A stretch of 64,000 nt of DNA. It comes from Cytidiella melzeri. Lineage: Eukaryota; Basidiomycota; Agaricomycetes; Polyporales; Irpicaceae. Below, piece by piece: positions 12,832 to 23,256 of the stretch (its first letter is position 1; the number at the start of each line of letters is the position of its first letter). The stretch is taken from contig JABYQR010000056.1 of the NCBI GenBank assembly GCA_022592445.1, positions 1-64,000 of the forward strand, in the 5' to 3' direction. Under the pieces are notes generated by a model, which worked only from the letters and a program-made list of their open reading frames with translations, was not told the DNA's origin and made no database searches. The position numbers were made by a program, and so were the translations under genes.

Positions 12832-13222
12832 CTACGATTTCGGTCTGTAATCACATGTTGGGGAGCAACTTGTGAGCAATTTGCGTTGTGAAAGCTTCAT
12901 AAGCTGAATGGTACTCACACTGGGACGTACGCACAAGGTACAGCCCTACGATTGCAGTTCGAGCAGGAAGGTCGCAGCCCATCGCACTTCAGTTTGCGGC
13001 CTGACTTGCAATGAGCTAACATGAAAGCCTTCTCACAGATAATTAAAGCCGCATACCTCTGCAAAATTGACAGGCCATGGGCGTTCGACGAGGGGTACGA
13101 GGTATCTCCTCTTCAGAGCTTTCATATTCTTCTTGGCGCGGAGAGGCTGCTTGCTGTCTAGATATCAGTTGAAGCTGAATGTATTGTAGATACTCGTCAC
13201 TGACTTGTTCTGTGGTGCTCAT
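12832..13222 (-). CDS. Single-domain Zn2Cys6 protein (86 aa)
   Basis: Small three-exon gene: 13222-13057, 13000-12919 and 12844-12832, with introns of 56 and 74 bp. The exons join to an acidic N-terminus (SSEEEIPRTPRRTP) followed by one fungal Zn2Cys6 cluster, ACQFCRGRKLKCDG then LRPSCSNCNRRAVPC; all six cysteines are present. Zn2Cys6 clusters bind DNA as the recognition domain of fungal transcription factors, but here almost nothing follows the cluster (ends YVPVPKS), so there is no regulatory middle domain. It may be a complete mini-regulator, or the 3' splice assignment may be too short. The ATG at 13222 is the only start in frame. The gene converges on the phosphatase gene, 269 bp away. 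Confidence 0.72.
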
Positions 13223-15948
13223 TGTGATTGTGGCAATGGGGGAACGAGGGAGTGGTTGGATGAGGAGATATAGAAGAATCGATACCGTCCTCGTCTCTCG
13301 ATTCTTCTTTTATATTTGAGGACCGAAGGTTAACCCTTGTAGCTGACTCGAGCGGCGTTCTGCAGATGTCTGTACCGAGAGATGATGTCGTAAGGAAGCA
13401 GAGCAGTGCTGTTCATGGCTAAAATGTGTTGTGAGCTTAAGACACGTATGCTACTGGAGGCAGGGGAAGAGCGAGTCGGAATGAAAAATTGTCTTAAGCG
13501 CTATGTCACTCAGAAATTAGAACGCCCACATTCTGCAAGTTTCATAGAGAGACTCACGTTCAGGCGTAGGTATTCAACGAGGAGCGCACAACGATCTGCA
13601 GCCAAACTACCGGAGTTCTTGGTGTCCGAAACTCACACCGAAGATGTACTCCTGGACAGGCTTCGCACAAACGGCATGCGCGGGGACGGCTAGATGGGCG
13701 GCTTCGAACTGCCTGTATGCTGCAGAACCAAGGGCATGCGCCCATAGCGTCATGGTAGGCTGCGGGGACCTCGCGTCTGCTGAGCCGGATGTGAGACCCG
13801 ATCTAGCCAACTAGAGCCGCCTGTACCACTGTACCACGATGTCCTTTTCAGAACGATTTTCACCGAGATTGCCTGGAGAAATTCCTGCTAACGCGAAAGT
13901 ACGTTCTCTACTGCTGTGCATCACGTGTGCAGCTTACAGCATCATCATCTCGAACAATGGACCCAGATCTTCGGAAAACGTCTGTTTGCCTCCTAGTTGT
14001 ACCTTTCCGGAGATAAGAGATATGTTCCATCGTGGCGGTGGCCACTAGCTGTAGCGTGATGCCACTGGAGTCCAGAATGAGTGTGGTTGAACCGTTAAAC
14101 AGGCGCGAGAAAGAGGCCCCAACCATCAAGAGACGCACCCACATTGGGCGGCACAGCCACTGGTCTCACTACAATCCCGTTCTTCTGTAGTCTGCGCTCA
14201 CGAGGCCCTAGATCAGAAACATGTCCGAAGGGGGCCTGCACTGCGCGGCGCTTTCTTCTGATCCAGAGACTTGTCGCAGAATCCCAACCTTTGGCACGTG
14301 CAAACGCTGCATATGGTCAACATGAAGGTGTATTCAAATCCGTGACGATTAGTGACATACAAGGCATTAATCCGCATTCCTGCTCACAAATGTCGAGGTA
14401 TCCAGACCCATACGTCAGCCAACCTGAATGGTTGCGCATCTAGCGTGCTCCTGGATGACTTTGATAGTGGACCATTGACTAGTAGCACTGCCACTGGGAG
14501 ATAATTCATTGTGCACATTGATGAAAAAAAAGCTCGTAACAGTGCCTTCCACAGTGGTCGTACAATCTGCAACCTTTCGGACCTGACGAGATCGATTTTC
14601 TTCGTTCCACTTGTTTCACCAGCTCGCCCAGCTACGAAACTGGATTACATGTCGACACGGTGACCACCAACCTACCGGCAGACAGTTCGCTGAACCGAGC
14701 ATGCACGAAGCTAACAATTTCTGCTTCGTCACACAGAGTCAGAAAAACGGCCATGACTTCCTGCTTTTCGATACAAAGTTGACTCACATAAGCATGAAGG
14801 CGTTCTGGTGTCTGAGCTATGAATTCAGACTCGGAAGTACCGGATTGCCATCGGAGGCAGACTAAGTATACTGCTGAGCAGTGCTGGAGCGACCTCCAAC
14901 AATATTGAGGATGTTGCACCTTTGCAGAGTACACCGCCAATATGCAGCGGTTTGTCTGAGAGAGGTAGGGGAGACAACTTCACGACTTGCACGTCGAGAT
15001 GAGCAGCGAGTGCGAGGCTGAGACGAGACGTTTAAGTTCTTCGGGACGTGCTACGATAGGTAGAGCGGCAATTCCCGAAATTGAGATCTCGAGTCCTGAA
15101 AAGGATACTCACGTAGTTCATAAACTTGCAGAGCCTCCCACCAATCCGAGCCTACTACCGTGTGTGCTCTCTACATACTTGCCTCACTGTACATTGGACT
15201 GATTATTCAACACGTCACGACATGTGGCGACTGACGGAGGGATGAAAGCACCCAACTCATGATCATGATGTACCGCGGACAGGTCGTGTGCATATTTTAC
15301 TACTATCAAGTCAAACGTCGGAAGATCTGGCGTAGACTCGAAAACTGAGCGCACAGATATGTACAGAAACAGTAGCAGAAAGTTGCTGGAGATACATAGC
15401 TTGGACTAGCGCCTAGTAATAGTTGTATGTATCTTGCAACGCTCATGATCATAATAGTAGAATCTCCTGTACAATGCTGATATCTTTGGGGTGTTCTCGC
15501 CAGTACCTCCGAATGACGAGCTGGTGCATGTTGGTGGCATGTTTGATGTTGCATCGCGTTCGGATATGCACGCCCGCTGTGGGACCAGCCTCAACACCTC
15601 CGCCATCTACTACAACACCTAAACGCAGCATTCACAATCTCTAGCTTGGTTTGTCAAGAGCGATACGCTCACAACGCTAGCTGCTGTCCAAATTTGACAT
15701 CTACACACGCCTTCATCTCGTGTCAGAAGTCTTTGAAAGCACCACGCGCTGTGGTTACATGAAACACGAAGTAGCTGGGCGTGAGCCACGTCGTGAACAG
15801 ACCGTTTACGCTCCTACCGTCCTAGCGCTTTGTGCATTCGGTGGAAGTTCCGTGCAGTACTGTAATTCCTTGACCCGGTGACTCATGACTTGTTGGAATG
15901 ATACAACGCAGTAGGTAAGGTACCGTTTATTTCGGCCCCTTTCGGCCA
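13223..15948. other. 2.7-kb region with unresolved coding-like segments
   Basis: No complete gene could be assembled. A TATA-like ATATAGAAG/TTTTATATTTG stretch at 13268-13316 may belong to the Zn2Cys6 gene. On the minus strand, several segments between about 15640 and 13850 look protein-coding and sit beside plausible splice sites: SDWWEALQVYEL (about 15150-15115), KPLHIGGVLCKGATSSILLE (about 14950-14890), EKQEVMAVFLTLCDEAEIVS (about 14780-14720), GSATSQWSTIKVIQEHARC (about 14510-14450) and RERRLQKNGIVVRPVAVPPN (about 14200-14140). They may be exons of one intron-rich gene of unknown family, intact or decayed. The rest, 15640-15948, shows nothing recognisable. Confidence 0.35.
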
Positions 15949-17343
15949 TTATGCAAAGAGCTTTTTGAACGCCTTCTTCTCCTTTTCCCTTTTCTCCTTC
16001 TTCCGCTGCTTCACTTTCTCCAGCTCCGCTAAAATAGCCGCGTCTTCTTTCACGAGTTCGTGAGCACGCACAAGATCTTTCTCAGCGTCAACCTCCTCGT
16101 TTATAGCGCTATATGCAAGAGCTCGACGGTAAAGCGCTTTTGCTGATGGGTAGAGTATACATGAGACTATAAACACGAAAAAGGTGCGAAAGTGGTCCTT
16201 ACCCTTGTCAGCGTCATTGAGCTCCAGTCGGTCCAGAGCTCTCGTGGCACTGCTAATGGCGACTTGGGGTACACCAGACCGGACAGCAGCAAGGGCAGAA
16301 TTCAACAACAAAGGCGCAAGGAGGGCGTCGTATGAGTCTTGTAGCTCGGGTGGAGCATCCTCCGGTAACACGGGGTGAACATCAAGGTAGCGAACAGCCT
16401 CTGGAAAGGCGCGGTGAGCTAGAAATAACAACTCCAAGCGGCAAACTAACTTTGGTACTTGTTCAACGCATCGGAACTGTTGCCTTGTTTAAAGAGCTTG
16501 TTTCCGGCTTCGCGAATTTCCCGCGCGACCCGAAGCGCAACCTCCGGTTTTTCCTGAACGCTGCCGTCACTTAACGGGTCCTGGTCATCCGGATAGTCTT
16601 CGTACGGATCTCCGGATTCGCTTGTCGCAGATTCTGAGAGAGACGGGTCTGAGGGGTCCAACTGTCCGCTGGCGACAATGACACAGGCCTCCTGAGGAAC
16701 ATCTCCGCTTGACGTCGGCTGATTCTCAATAGCTCTGACTACCGACTTTCCGCGAATGACTTCTCCAAAGACAACGTGCTTGTTGTCCAAGTGCGGCGTA
16801 GGCTGACATGTGACGAAGAATTGAGAGCCATTGGTCCCAGGTCCAGCATTGGCCTGTGAAGTTCATATCGACTGATTAGCTGGCCGCATTTTTATAGAAG
16901 ATCTGACGTACCATAGATAGAAGGAATGGTTTCGTATGATTGACATCAAAGGCTTCATCCTCGAACTTTTCTCCGTATATCGATTCGCCGCCTGTACCAT
17001 TGCCAGCAGTAAAGTCACCACCTTGAATCATGAAGCTGCAAGCAGTAAATCCAAAGAGCAACTTTGGCGTAAAGATAGCACGTACCCTTTGATCACACGG
17101 TGAAAGGCGGATCCTTGATACCATAGTTTCTTCCCAGATCGACCCTCGCCCTTCTCGCCTGTACACAGCGCTCCTGCACGAAGAACAGTCAGCAGAATCA
17201 TATGTTATTACAGCCCATTCTCACGAACTGAAGTTCTCTGCCGTCTTAGGTACTATGTCGCTGTACAGCTGGAAGACGATCCGGCCGGCTGGCCTCCCTC
17301 CAATGGTTATGTCGAAATATGTGATCGGACGTGTTGCGGCCAT
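15949..17343 (-). CDS. CPR6: Cyclophilin-40 peptidyl-prolyl isomerase (TPR co-chaperone)
   Basis: Spliced gene starting at ATG 17343 ([16 protein letters not shown]) and ending at TAA 15949-15951. The N-terminal half is a cyclophilin domain catalysing cis-trans isomerisation of prolyl bonds: [20 protein letters not shown], then NGSQFFVTC and [12 protein letters not shown]. The joined first intron gives [14 protein letters not shown]. After an acidic linker the C-terminal half is a tetratricopeptide region ([42 protein letters not shown]) with a Lys-rich end ([17 protein letters not shown]), the architecture of Cyp40/Cpr6/Cpr7, which dock on the Hsp90 C-terminus. At least five introns are present. 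It is divergent from the REEP gene, with 311 bp between starts. Confidence 0.92.
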
Positions 17344-17654
17344 AGTCTAGTTTAATTTGGGACTCTCTAGAAGGCTGTTGGACGTCGAGAGACAGGAAGC
17401 GATGAGTACGGTGTGCCATCTCTCTTTTGTATTCTCGAGGTTGTCACCAGAAAGCTCGAGAATGTAAACAGATTGATGATCAGATCATCACGAAGATAAG
17501 TAAGTAGATCATTAGTTGATAACAAACGACAGTAACAAAAGGGATAACAACAAGCTTCATGCTACTCAATTACATAATTACATCCGAGCTGCATGAAAGC
17601 GCACGCAACGGTGCCGCAGCTAGTAATCCTGTACTCTGACCACCATCATCTCGT

Positions 17655-18758
17655 ATGTTTCTCTACTTTATATTTCGTGTCATCAGGTAGGATGTATTTG
17701 CTCAAATTTCAATTCATCTAACGCTGTCTTTAGTGCAGTATGCGCATTCTTATATCCAGGTTATGCATCATACAAGACACTGTCTCAGCGTCCTGCTTCC
17801 GAGGCCGATCTCGAGAAATGGCTCATGTACTGGAGCGTTCTTGGCTGCATAGTAGCAGTTGAATATGTGGCGGAGTGGCTTATTTGCTGGTGAGTTATGA
17901 CGCATACTGCTTACAAGGTGGAGGTCGCATAACACGTTCTCCAGGCTACCTTTATACTATCCCATAAAGACGGCATTCCTGCTATATCTCGCTCTACCAC
18001 AAACATCAGGATCATCATACCTCTACTCCTCCCACATTCAGCCGTTCTTTGCAGCGCATGAATCTGAAATAGACTCTGCATTGTCGCAGCTGAAGGTGTA
18101 TGTCTACAACTACCTGCAGCAGCTCCTCCGATCTGCCTGGCAACATGTCACAATGACTATGGTACAGTCACCGAACGGAGGACCTCAGCCTAGTGCCCTT
18201 GACGAGGGCGGCCTCACTGGATCAGCTGCATTCAATGCAGGTGCTCATCCCTCTCTTTCCGATCCTGTCTCAGGACCTGCTCAGATAGCACAAACCCTCT
18301 GGAGCAGTTACGGCCCTTCCATTCTCACAGCGGGGGCGGGCTTTTTACGACAGGCACAGGCCACAACTCAAAATAGCGCACAGGCGCTGAACACTCCTCC
18401 TATCGCACATAGTCGCACAACGTCTAGTCAATCCGTGATTGATCGTCGCCGCCAGCTCGAAGCTGAGCTTGCTGCACTGAACGACGACTCGTTCAAGCCT
18501 TACGACGTCTCAGGATCTCCTGTCCTGGTCCCGTCTGCGAATAACCCTGCACGGTCACCGTCCTCTTTCGAGCTGCACCAGCGCAACTCCAGCGGGAATG
18601 GTAAATCTACATTTGAAGAGGTGGAGGTTCCCAGCGATATGGAAAATGAGGAAATGATGTCTACAAAATCTGATAGGCCAGGTGTAGCGCAGAGGTCGAG
18701 CTGGTTTGGCTGGGGCAGTGCTCAAAGCCAAGGGTACGAGCGCGTGAAGGCCGATTAA
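17655..18758 (+). CDS. REEP/Yop1 (TB2/DP1/HVA22) ER membrane-shaping protein
   Basis: Three exons (17655-17686, 17734-17889, 17945-18758) encode 333 residues. The N-terminal third is the TB2/DP1/HVA22 domain: YPGYASYKTLS, WLMYWSVLGCIVAVEYVAEW and LPLYYPIKTAFLLYLALPQT, with hydrophobic hairpins that wedge into the ER membrane. This family (yeast Yop1, animal REEPs) shapes tubular ER. The remaining ~200 residues are hydrophilic and Ser-rich, with a short heptad-like helix (RRQLEAELAAL) and an acidic segment (FEEVEVPSDMENEEM), an extension longer than in yeast Yop1. The start was chosen because the 11-residue first exon splices in phase onto SAVCAFLYPG. Confidence 0.87.
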
Positions 18759-19002
18759 GGGTGAATGGGACGGTAACGTCGCCGAGCACGGGGGCCGTAT
18801 TCCTCACATTTGGAACAATCTCGCACATGTATATATATATATGGGCAAGCTATTTTCGTCACTGCTAGCCAGATTCACAGTCACAATTGCAACGAACCAC
18901 TTGGGTCAGTGACACGAAGCTCAAGAATACGATCACGTGGCCGCGTTCAATACTACGAACACCTCACGTGTTCGGAGAATCGCAGAGTGCCAGCTCATGT
19001 TG

Positions 19003-20346
19003 TCAAGCCCCCACTATGTTGAGGTGCTGCATGCTACGATGTGACGTTGCCATCAGCTTTGCCTTGTACGAGGGGGGACGGTTTACCTGCCTTTGGCTGA
19101 GCTCACTGGCTGCGTGTTCTTCGGATATAGCCTTTTCGAGCGAGTCGATGGCGGAAATCGTGTCCAATAGAACATGTTTCAGTGACCGTAGATGAAGCTT
19201 TGACCCTGGTTTGCTAAAATGGCTTGAGCTTATTATCCTCCCACAAAATAAAGATTGATACCTATTGGAACCCGTTCCAATGTCTCTGCAGGAAGAATGT
19301 TCGACATCATTTGCAAGCTTATCCGGGAGATATTCCGCAATCTGCTTCTGAGCGACAATTAAACGAAGACCAAGGATAGTGCGGAGGTGTAGCGGATGTT
19401 TATCAACGAGCCTGAATAACGACTCTTTCATCGTAGGGAAAGCTTGATCGACCGGTGGCGTCGTTCTTGTCTCATGCTTGTACGATTCATCGCGATAGGA
19501 TGGGTGCCGATAGCTCCAGGAGAATATGGTTCTGGAAAGGTCACAGACAAGTGCAGTAGCCGTCTCCAGGCTTTTAGCATCTTGAACTGAAGCGTACAAT
19601 GGACTTCCGAGGATGTTCGACGCCTGATTTACCGCCCCGGCCATGGCTACGTCTGTGTCCTTTCCGCTCATTACCTCCCTCAGCCTCTCACAGAACCCAA
19701 AGAATCGAAGTGGCCCGTGATTGGCGTGGAGATGTTGAAGATGGGTAGACTCAAAGTGGGCTGAAAAATCGTTCCATGGCACAGTTGCCAAGACAGCTCC
19801 CTGAGGGATTTCCCCATATATCAGAACCTCCTGGAACGCTCTTGCAAAGTTGATGGCTCTTCTTGTCTTTTGCATGCTCGCTCGTGGCACGGGGCCATGC
19901 AACGCCTCAACAGCGAGGATGGCGCGACATTGCAGGGACGGATGCGCCGCGTGAACGAGAGAGATGTGCAACGCAGGTAAAGGCTTCGATGAGTCTATAG
20001 AGTACGTAATGAGTGAGAGTGCGGTGAAGTACCAGCTGCTTGTTAAGTTGTGGAACGTACCCTTAGAGCGTCGATGAGCTTCCCATAATACGTATGGCAA
20101 ACTGAAAGTACACGACATCCACGGACTGTCTTTCGGCGTCCACTCTAAAATATGGTCTACAACCATTGCTCTTGAGATATCCTTTTCTGTGGGAATGCAC
20201 GACCGATCTTGTTGGCGAAAGGCCTTCGCGATGAAGGCCTCCTGCTGGCCGCTTTCGTGAACGCGGAAGATTATGGGATTGCGAATGCTCAAGTCTGAGA
20301 AGGTATCGCTGGCGGCATCCAAGCCACAGCACATGAGGTCGGGCAT
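19003..20346 (-). CDS. Unidentified protein (possibly DUF7587-like)
   Basis: Uninterrupted frame of 447 codons from ATG 20346, unusual in a region where most genes are intron-rich. The frame continues upstream to a GTG at 20490, but an in-frame TGA lies just before that, so the ATG at 20346 (MPDLMCCGLDAAS) is preferred. There is no signal peptide or membrane segment. The N-terminal ~200 residues (IIFRVHESGQQEAF; LPYVLWEAHRR; EVLIYGEIPQGAVLATVPW) have the feel of the fungal DUF7587 family, whose function is unknown; this is a weak resemblance from memory. The second half is helical-looking and has no motif I recognise. The gene is convergent with the REEP gene and divergent from Nup54. Confidence 0.6.
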   Translation of the reverse strand: MPDLMCCGLDAASDTFSDLSIRNPIIFRVHESGQQEAFIAKAFRQQDRSCIPTEKDISRAMVVDHILEWTPKDSPWMSCTFSLPYVLWEAHRRSKGTFHNLTSSWYFTALSLITYSIDSSKPLPALHISLVHAAHPSLQCRAILAVEALHGPVPRASMQKTRRAINFARAFQEVLIYGEIPQGAVLATVPWNDFSAHFESTHLQHLHANHGPLRFFGFCERLREVMSGKDTDVAMAGAVNQASNILGSPLYASVQDAKSLETATALVCDLSRTIFSWSYRHPSYRDESYKHETRTTPPVDQAFPTMKESLFRLVDKHPLHLRTILGLRLIVAQKQIAEYLPDKLANDVEHSSCRDIGTGSNRYQSLFCGRIISSSHFSKPGSKLHLRSLKHVLLDTISAIDSLEKAISEEHAASELSQRQVNRPPSYKAKLMATSHRSMQHLNIVGA

Positions 20347-20907
20347 CGCAGGAGAGTATGGTCCTGTGCCGGACTTTGTCGCCACAGACGCTGTACTAAA
20401 TAAGCAATATCCAGTCAGTCCTGCGTGTCCCGGGCTGCTGAGAGGTTCGGATCCGAGATGCAATGAGTATTCCTTGGAACTCAGATGCACATTGATGCAT
20501 CATTTAAGCTCATCAAACACTATTGTTCGTCCGTGTGGAGATGTGGTACGCACGGGCAACAAGGAGATGAGTCAGAATGCTGTTTTAGGTTGACAATTTG
20601 GTACCTTACCGATGTGCGGAAGTATCGTTCGCATTGAGGCTTCAAGTTGCCTTCATCCTCCGCTATTGACAAAGTTGAAGCCTTTGTGGGTCTACATTCT
20701 CTTCGTGGACAGTCTGCTGCCTAGCTGAGAAGGAGTCGGAGTCCTACTAATAGAGATGCCTAATTGAGCGTGGTGGGATTTGTGCATCCAAGGCGCTTGA
20801 TCAATACGCGTCGAGGTTGCCAGTGGCCCACGACCGCGTTCGTCGACACAGTCATATACCACTCGCTGTATTGCAGCTCGGAGTCCGACTCACAGAACGA
20901 CTTCGTC
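20347..20907. other. Intergenic region between divergent genes
   Basis: About 560 bases without a recognisable gene, expected to hold promoters for the unidentified protein and for Nup54. No clear TATA box was seen. Confidence 0.4.
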
Positions 20908-21144
20908 ATGTTTGGTAGCACGTTTGGAGGGCTTGCGTCTGCAGCCCAGACACAACCACAACAGCAGGGAACAGGTGGTGGACTGTTTGGTGGGCAGAGT
21001 TCGACGCAGAACAGTACGCCTCAGTCAATTTGTCTCATAAAGTAGCTCAATCTTGGTTCTGCAGCGCAGACTCCAACATCGAACACGGGAGGACTGTTTG
21101 GAAGTACCACTGGCAACTTGTTTGGAAACACTGGCTCCGGGCAG

Positions 21145-21175
<31 letters not shown>

Positions 21176-23003
21176 AGCAGCAGCAACAACAACAACAACA
21201 ACAGCAACAACAACAACAACAGCAACAACAACAGTTACCCGCTGGAAGTCTTTTCGGTAACACTCAGACAACACAACCTGCCATCGGTGGCGGGTTGTTC
21301 GGAAGCACTCCCCAACAGAATGCAACTGGAGGGCTGGTTGGCAATAATGCTCAGCAGGGCGCAACTGGAGGAGGACTTTTTGGTAACAACGCTCAAGCGA
21401 GTAACACAACTGGTAGCAATCTGTTTGGCGGCGGTGCTCAGGCCCAGAACCCACAAGGTGGAGGGTTCCTGGGCAATTCGACAACAGGGACCACGGGTGG
21501 CGGATTGTTCGGGAATCTCAACAATAACGCGTCAAACCCTGCAGGAACGTCGTTTGGTGCCTCCGCGGCTACCCCCGCAAGTACAGGCGGAGGTCTCTTT
21601 GGTAGCACAGCGGCGAACACAACAAACACTGCTGGCGGTGGTGGCCTTTTTGGTGGACAGGCAAACCAGGCATCTCAACCTTCACTATTCAGCCAACAGA
21701 GACCTGCAGGCTCGTTATTCGGACAACCTTTGCAGCAGCAAGCACAACAACAAATCTCCTCTACACCCTCGCTCTTCGGCCAATCATTGCAACAGCAGCA
21801 GCCACAGCCATCTCTGTTCAACACTAGCATTAACCCCCAGCCTACTGGAAACCTGCTTGGTAACCTTGGCGTGTCGACATTGGGGACGTCTTCGCTAGGC
21901 AACACCTTGTTCGCGTCCAGAGCCACTGTTGTACCCACTCAACAACAAACAGATCCTCACTCGCAATTTTCCTCGTTGGTCCAGCGAATTGAATGGGTCA
22001 AACAGGCCTGGGATCCAGCTTCACCGCAATGTCGGTTCCAGGTTCGTCTAACAAGTCAGATACTTTTCTCTCCACTAAAGGATGGATTACGTAGCACTAC
22101 TTTTACAACCTTGTCGAACCGGCGCAGGTACACTTGTACGGCCGCCCCCCGAACGCCACAGACACGTCGCTTTGGGAAAAGGCAGTGCGTGAAAACCCTG
22201 ACCCAAGCTGGTGAGTGTGCTAGCTACGGAAGTAGATGTTTCGCTGAACATATCGGTCAGCCTCGTTCCTGTCTTGGCCGTTGGACTCGATGATCTACAG
22301 CAACGGGTGGACGCCCAAACAAACCAGGCCGCCAGTCACTCAGAGAGGCTAAAAGTGAGAACTAATTTTCTCGATGGTTGTGTTCGGCATCTGATGGTTT
22401 ACTCCTGTCATCCAGGAGCTCAAAACACGGATAGAAGCACTTTCACAGCGCCATGATGTGACCAACACAGCTCGCGTTCGTCGTGCTACGGCGCTTCAGA
22501 TGCAATTGACTCATCGCGTGCTGAAGGTCGTGCAGCATCTGCATCTACTCATACCTGCGCTCCGCTCGTCATCAATACGGCCCGAAGAAGAAGCGCTTCG
22601 CTCTGCGCTTGAAGACATTGACGATGAAATCCGCAGGCCGGGCGGAATGAGCAAAATGAGAGGCAAGTTGAATGAAATGTGGGCTCTGGTAGACGCGGTG
22701 CGAGCCGCTCAAGAGAGGAATCGGAGTGAGGGCCAGGTGGAATGGGCAGTCGTGGACGAGGAGGGTCTTGGTCATATTGCACAGGTATGAACTTTCGTCC
22801 TCCAGACTTGAAGCGAGCTGTCTGACTCCGAAACGGGTTAGATTTTGGCAGAAGAACAAGCAGGATTGGCGCATGTCACGAAAATTCTTCAGCAGGCTTT
22901 ACAAGATCTAGCGGTTATACAGGGCGTGCAGCAGCCGAAAGACGAGGACACTGAAATGCTGTCAGGATCTGCAAATGCACTACGCGACAGTCTCATGCGA
23001 TAG
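20908..23003 (+). CDS. NUP54: FG nucleoporin Nup54/Nup57
   Basis: Central-channel nucleoporin that forms the Nup62-Nup58-Nup54 (yeast Nsp1-Nup49-Nup57) transport-barrier complex. Exon 1 (20908-21013) and exon 2 (from 21065) carry many GLFG/FG repeats (GGGLFGG, GSLFGNT, GNLFGN) in Gln/Asn/Gly-rich sequence, including a long polyglutamine run. The C-terminal half is the alpha-helical Nup54 domain: FSSLVQRIEWVKQAWDP, the spliced HYFYNLVEPAQVHLYGRPP, then a further spliced VPVLAVGLDDLQQRV and coiled-coil segments (ALQMQLTHRVLKVVQHLHLL). The stop is TAG 23001-23003. At least five short introns restore the frame. Lies 253 bp upstream of the CAF-1 gene on the same strand. Confidence 0.93.
21142..21234 (+). 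repeat. CAG/CAA polyglutamine tract
   Basis: Ninety-three bases of mixed CAG and CAA codons encode thirty glutamines and one proline (CCA) inside the FG-repeat region of Nup54. The mixture of CAG and CAA should limit slippage compared with a pure CAG tract. Confidence 0.95.
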
Positions 23004-23256
23004 TGTTGTAGCCGATACCCTCTGTCTGTAGTTATGCACTGGCAGCTTGGCATTTGCTTTGTATTTTTTTGTTTGGTAGCTTAGGCAATTTAAACCCCGC
23101 CTGTACACAATTGTATGCAATCGCGGTTTCGGATACTGGCAGGCGGCAGTTGCGGTACAAAATAGGTGTCAATAACCTCCCCCACGCCGTCTTTTCCCAC
23201 TCTTTCCCTGTCCCTCACTCGGATGATCAGGTCTACAACCCTATAGTGTGCCCACC

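Noticed and set aside
13690..13830. Possible tRNA gene
   Set aside because: No A box/B box pair and no cloverleaf could be drawn.
20347..20490. Upstream extension of the 19003-20346 gene to position 20490
   Set aside because: The frame there starts with GTG directly after an in-frame TGA; the first ATG in frame is at 20346.
21025..21484. Minus-strand Cys-, Leu- or Val-rich ORFs
   Set aside because: They are antisense readings of the CAG/CAA tract in Nup54.
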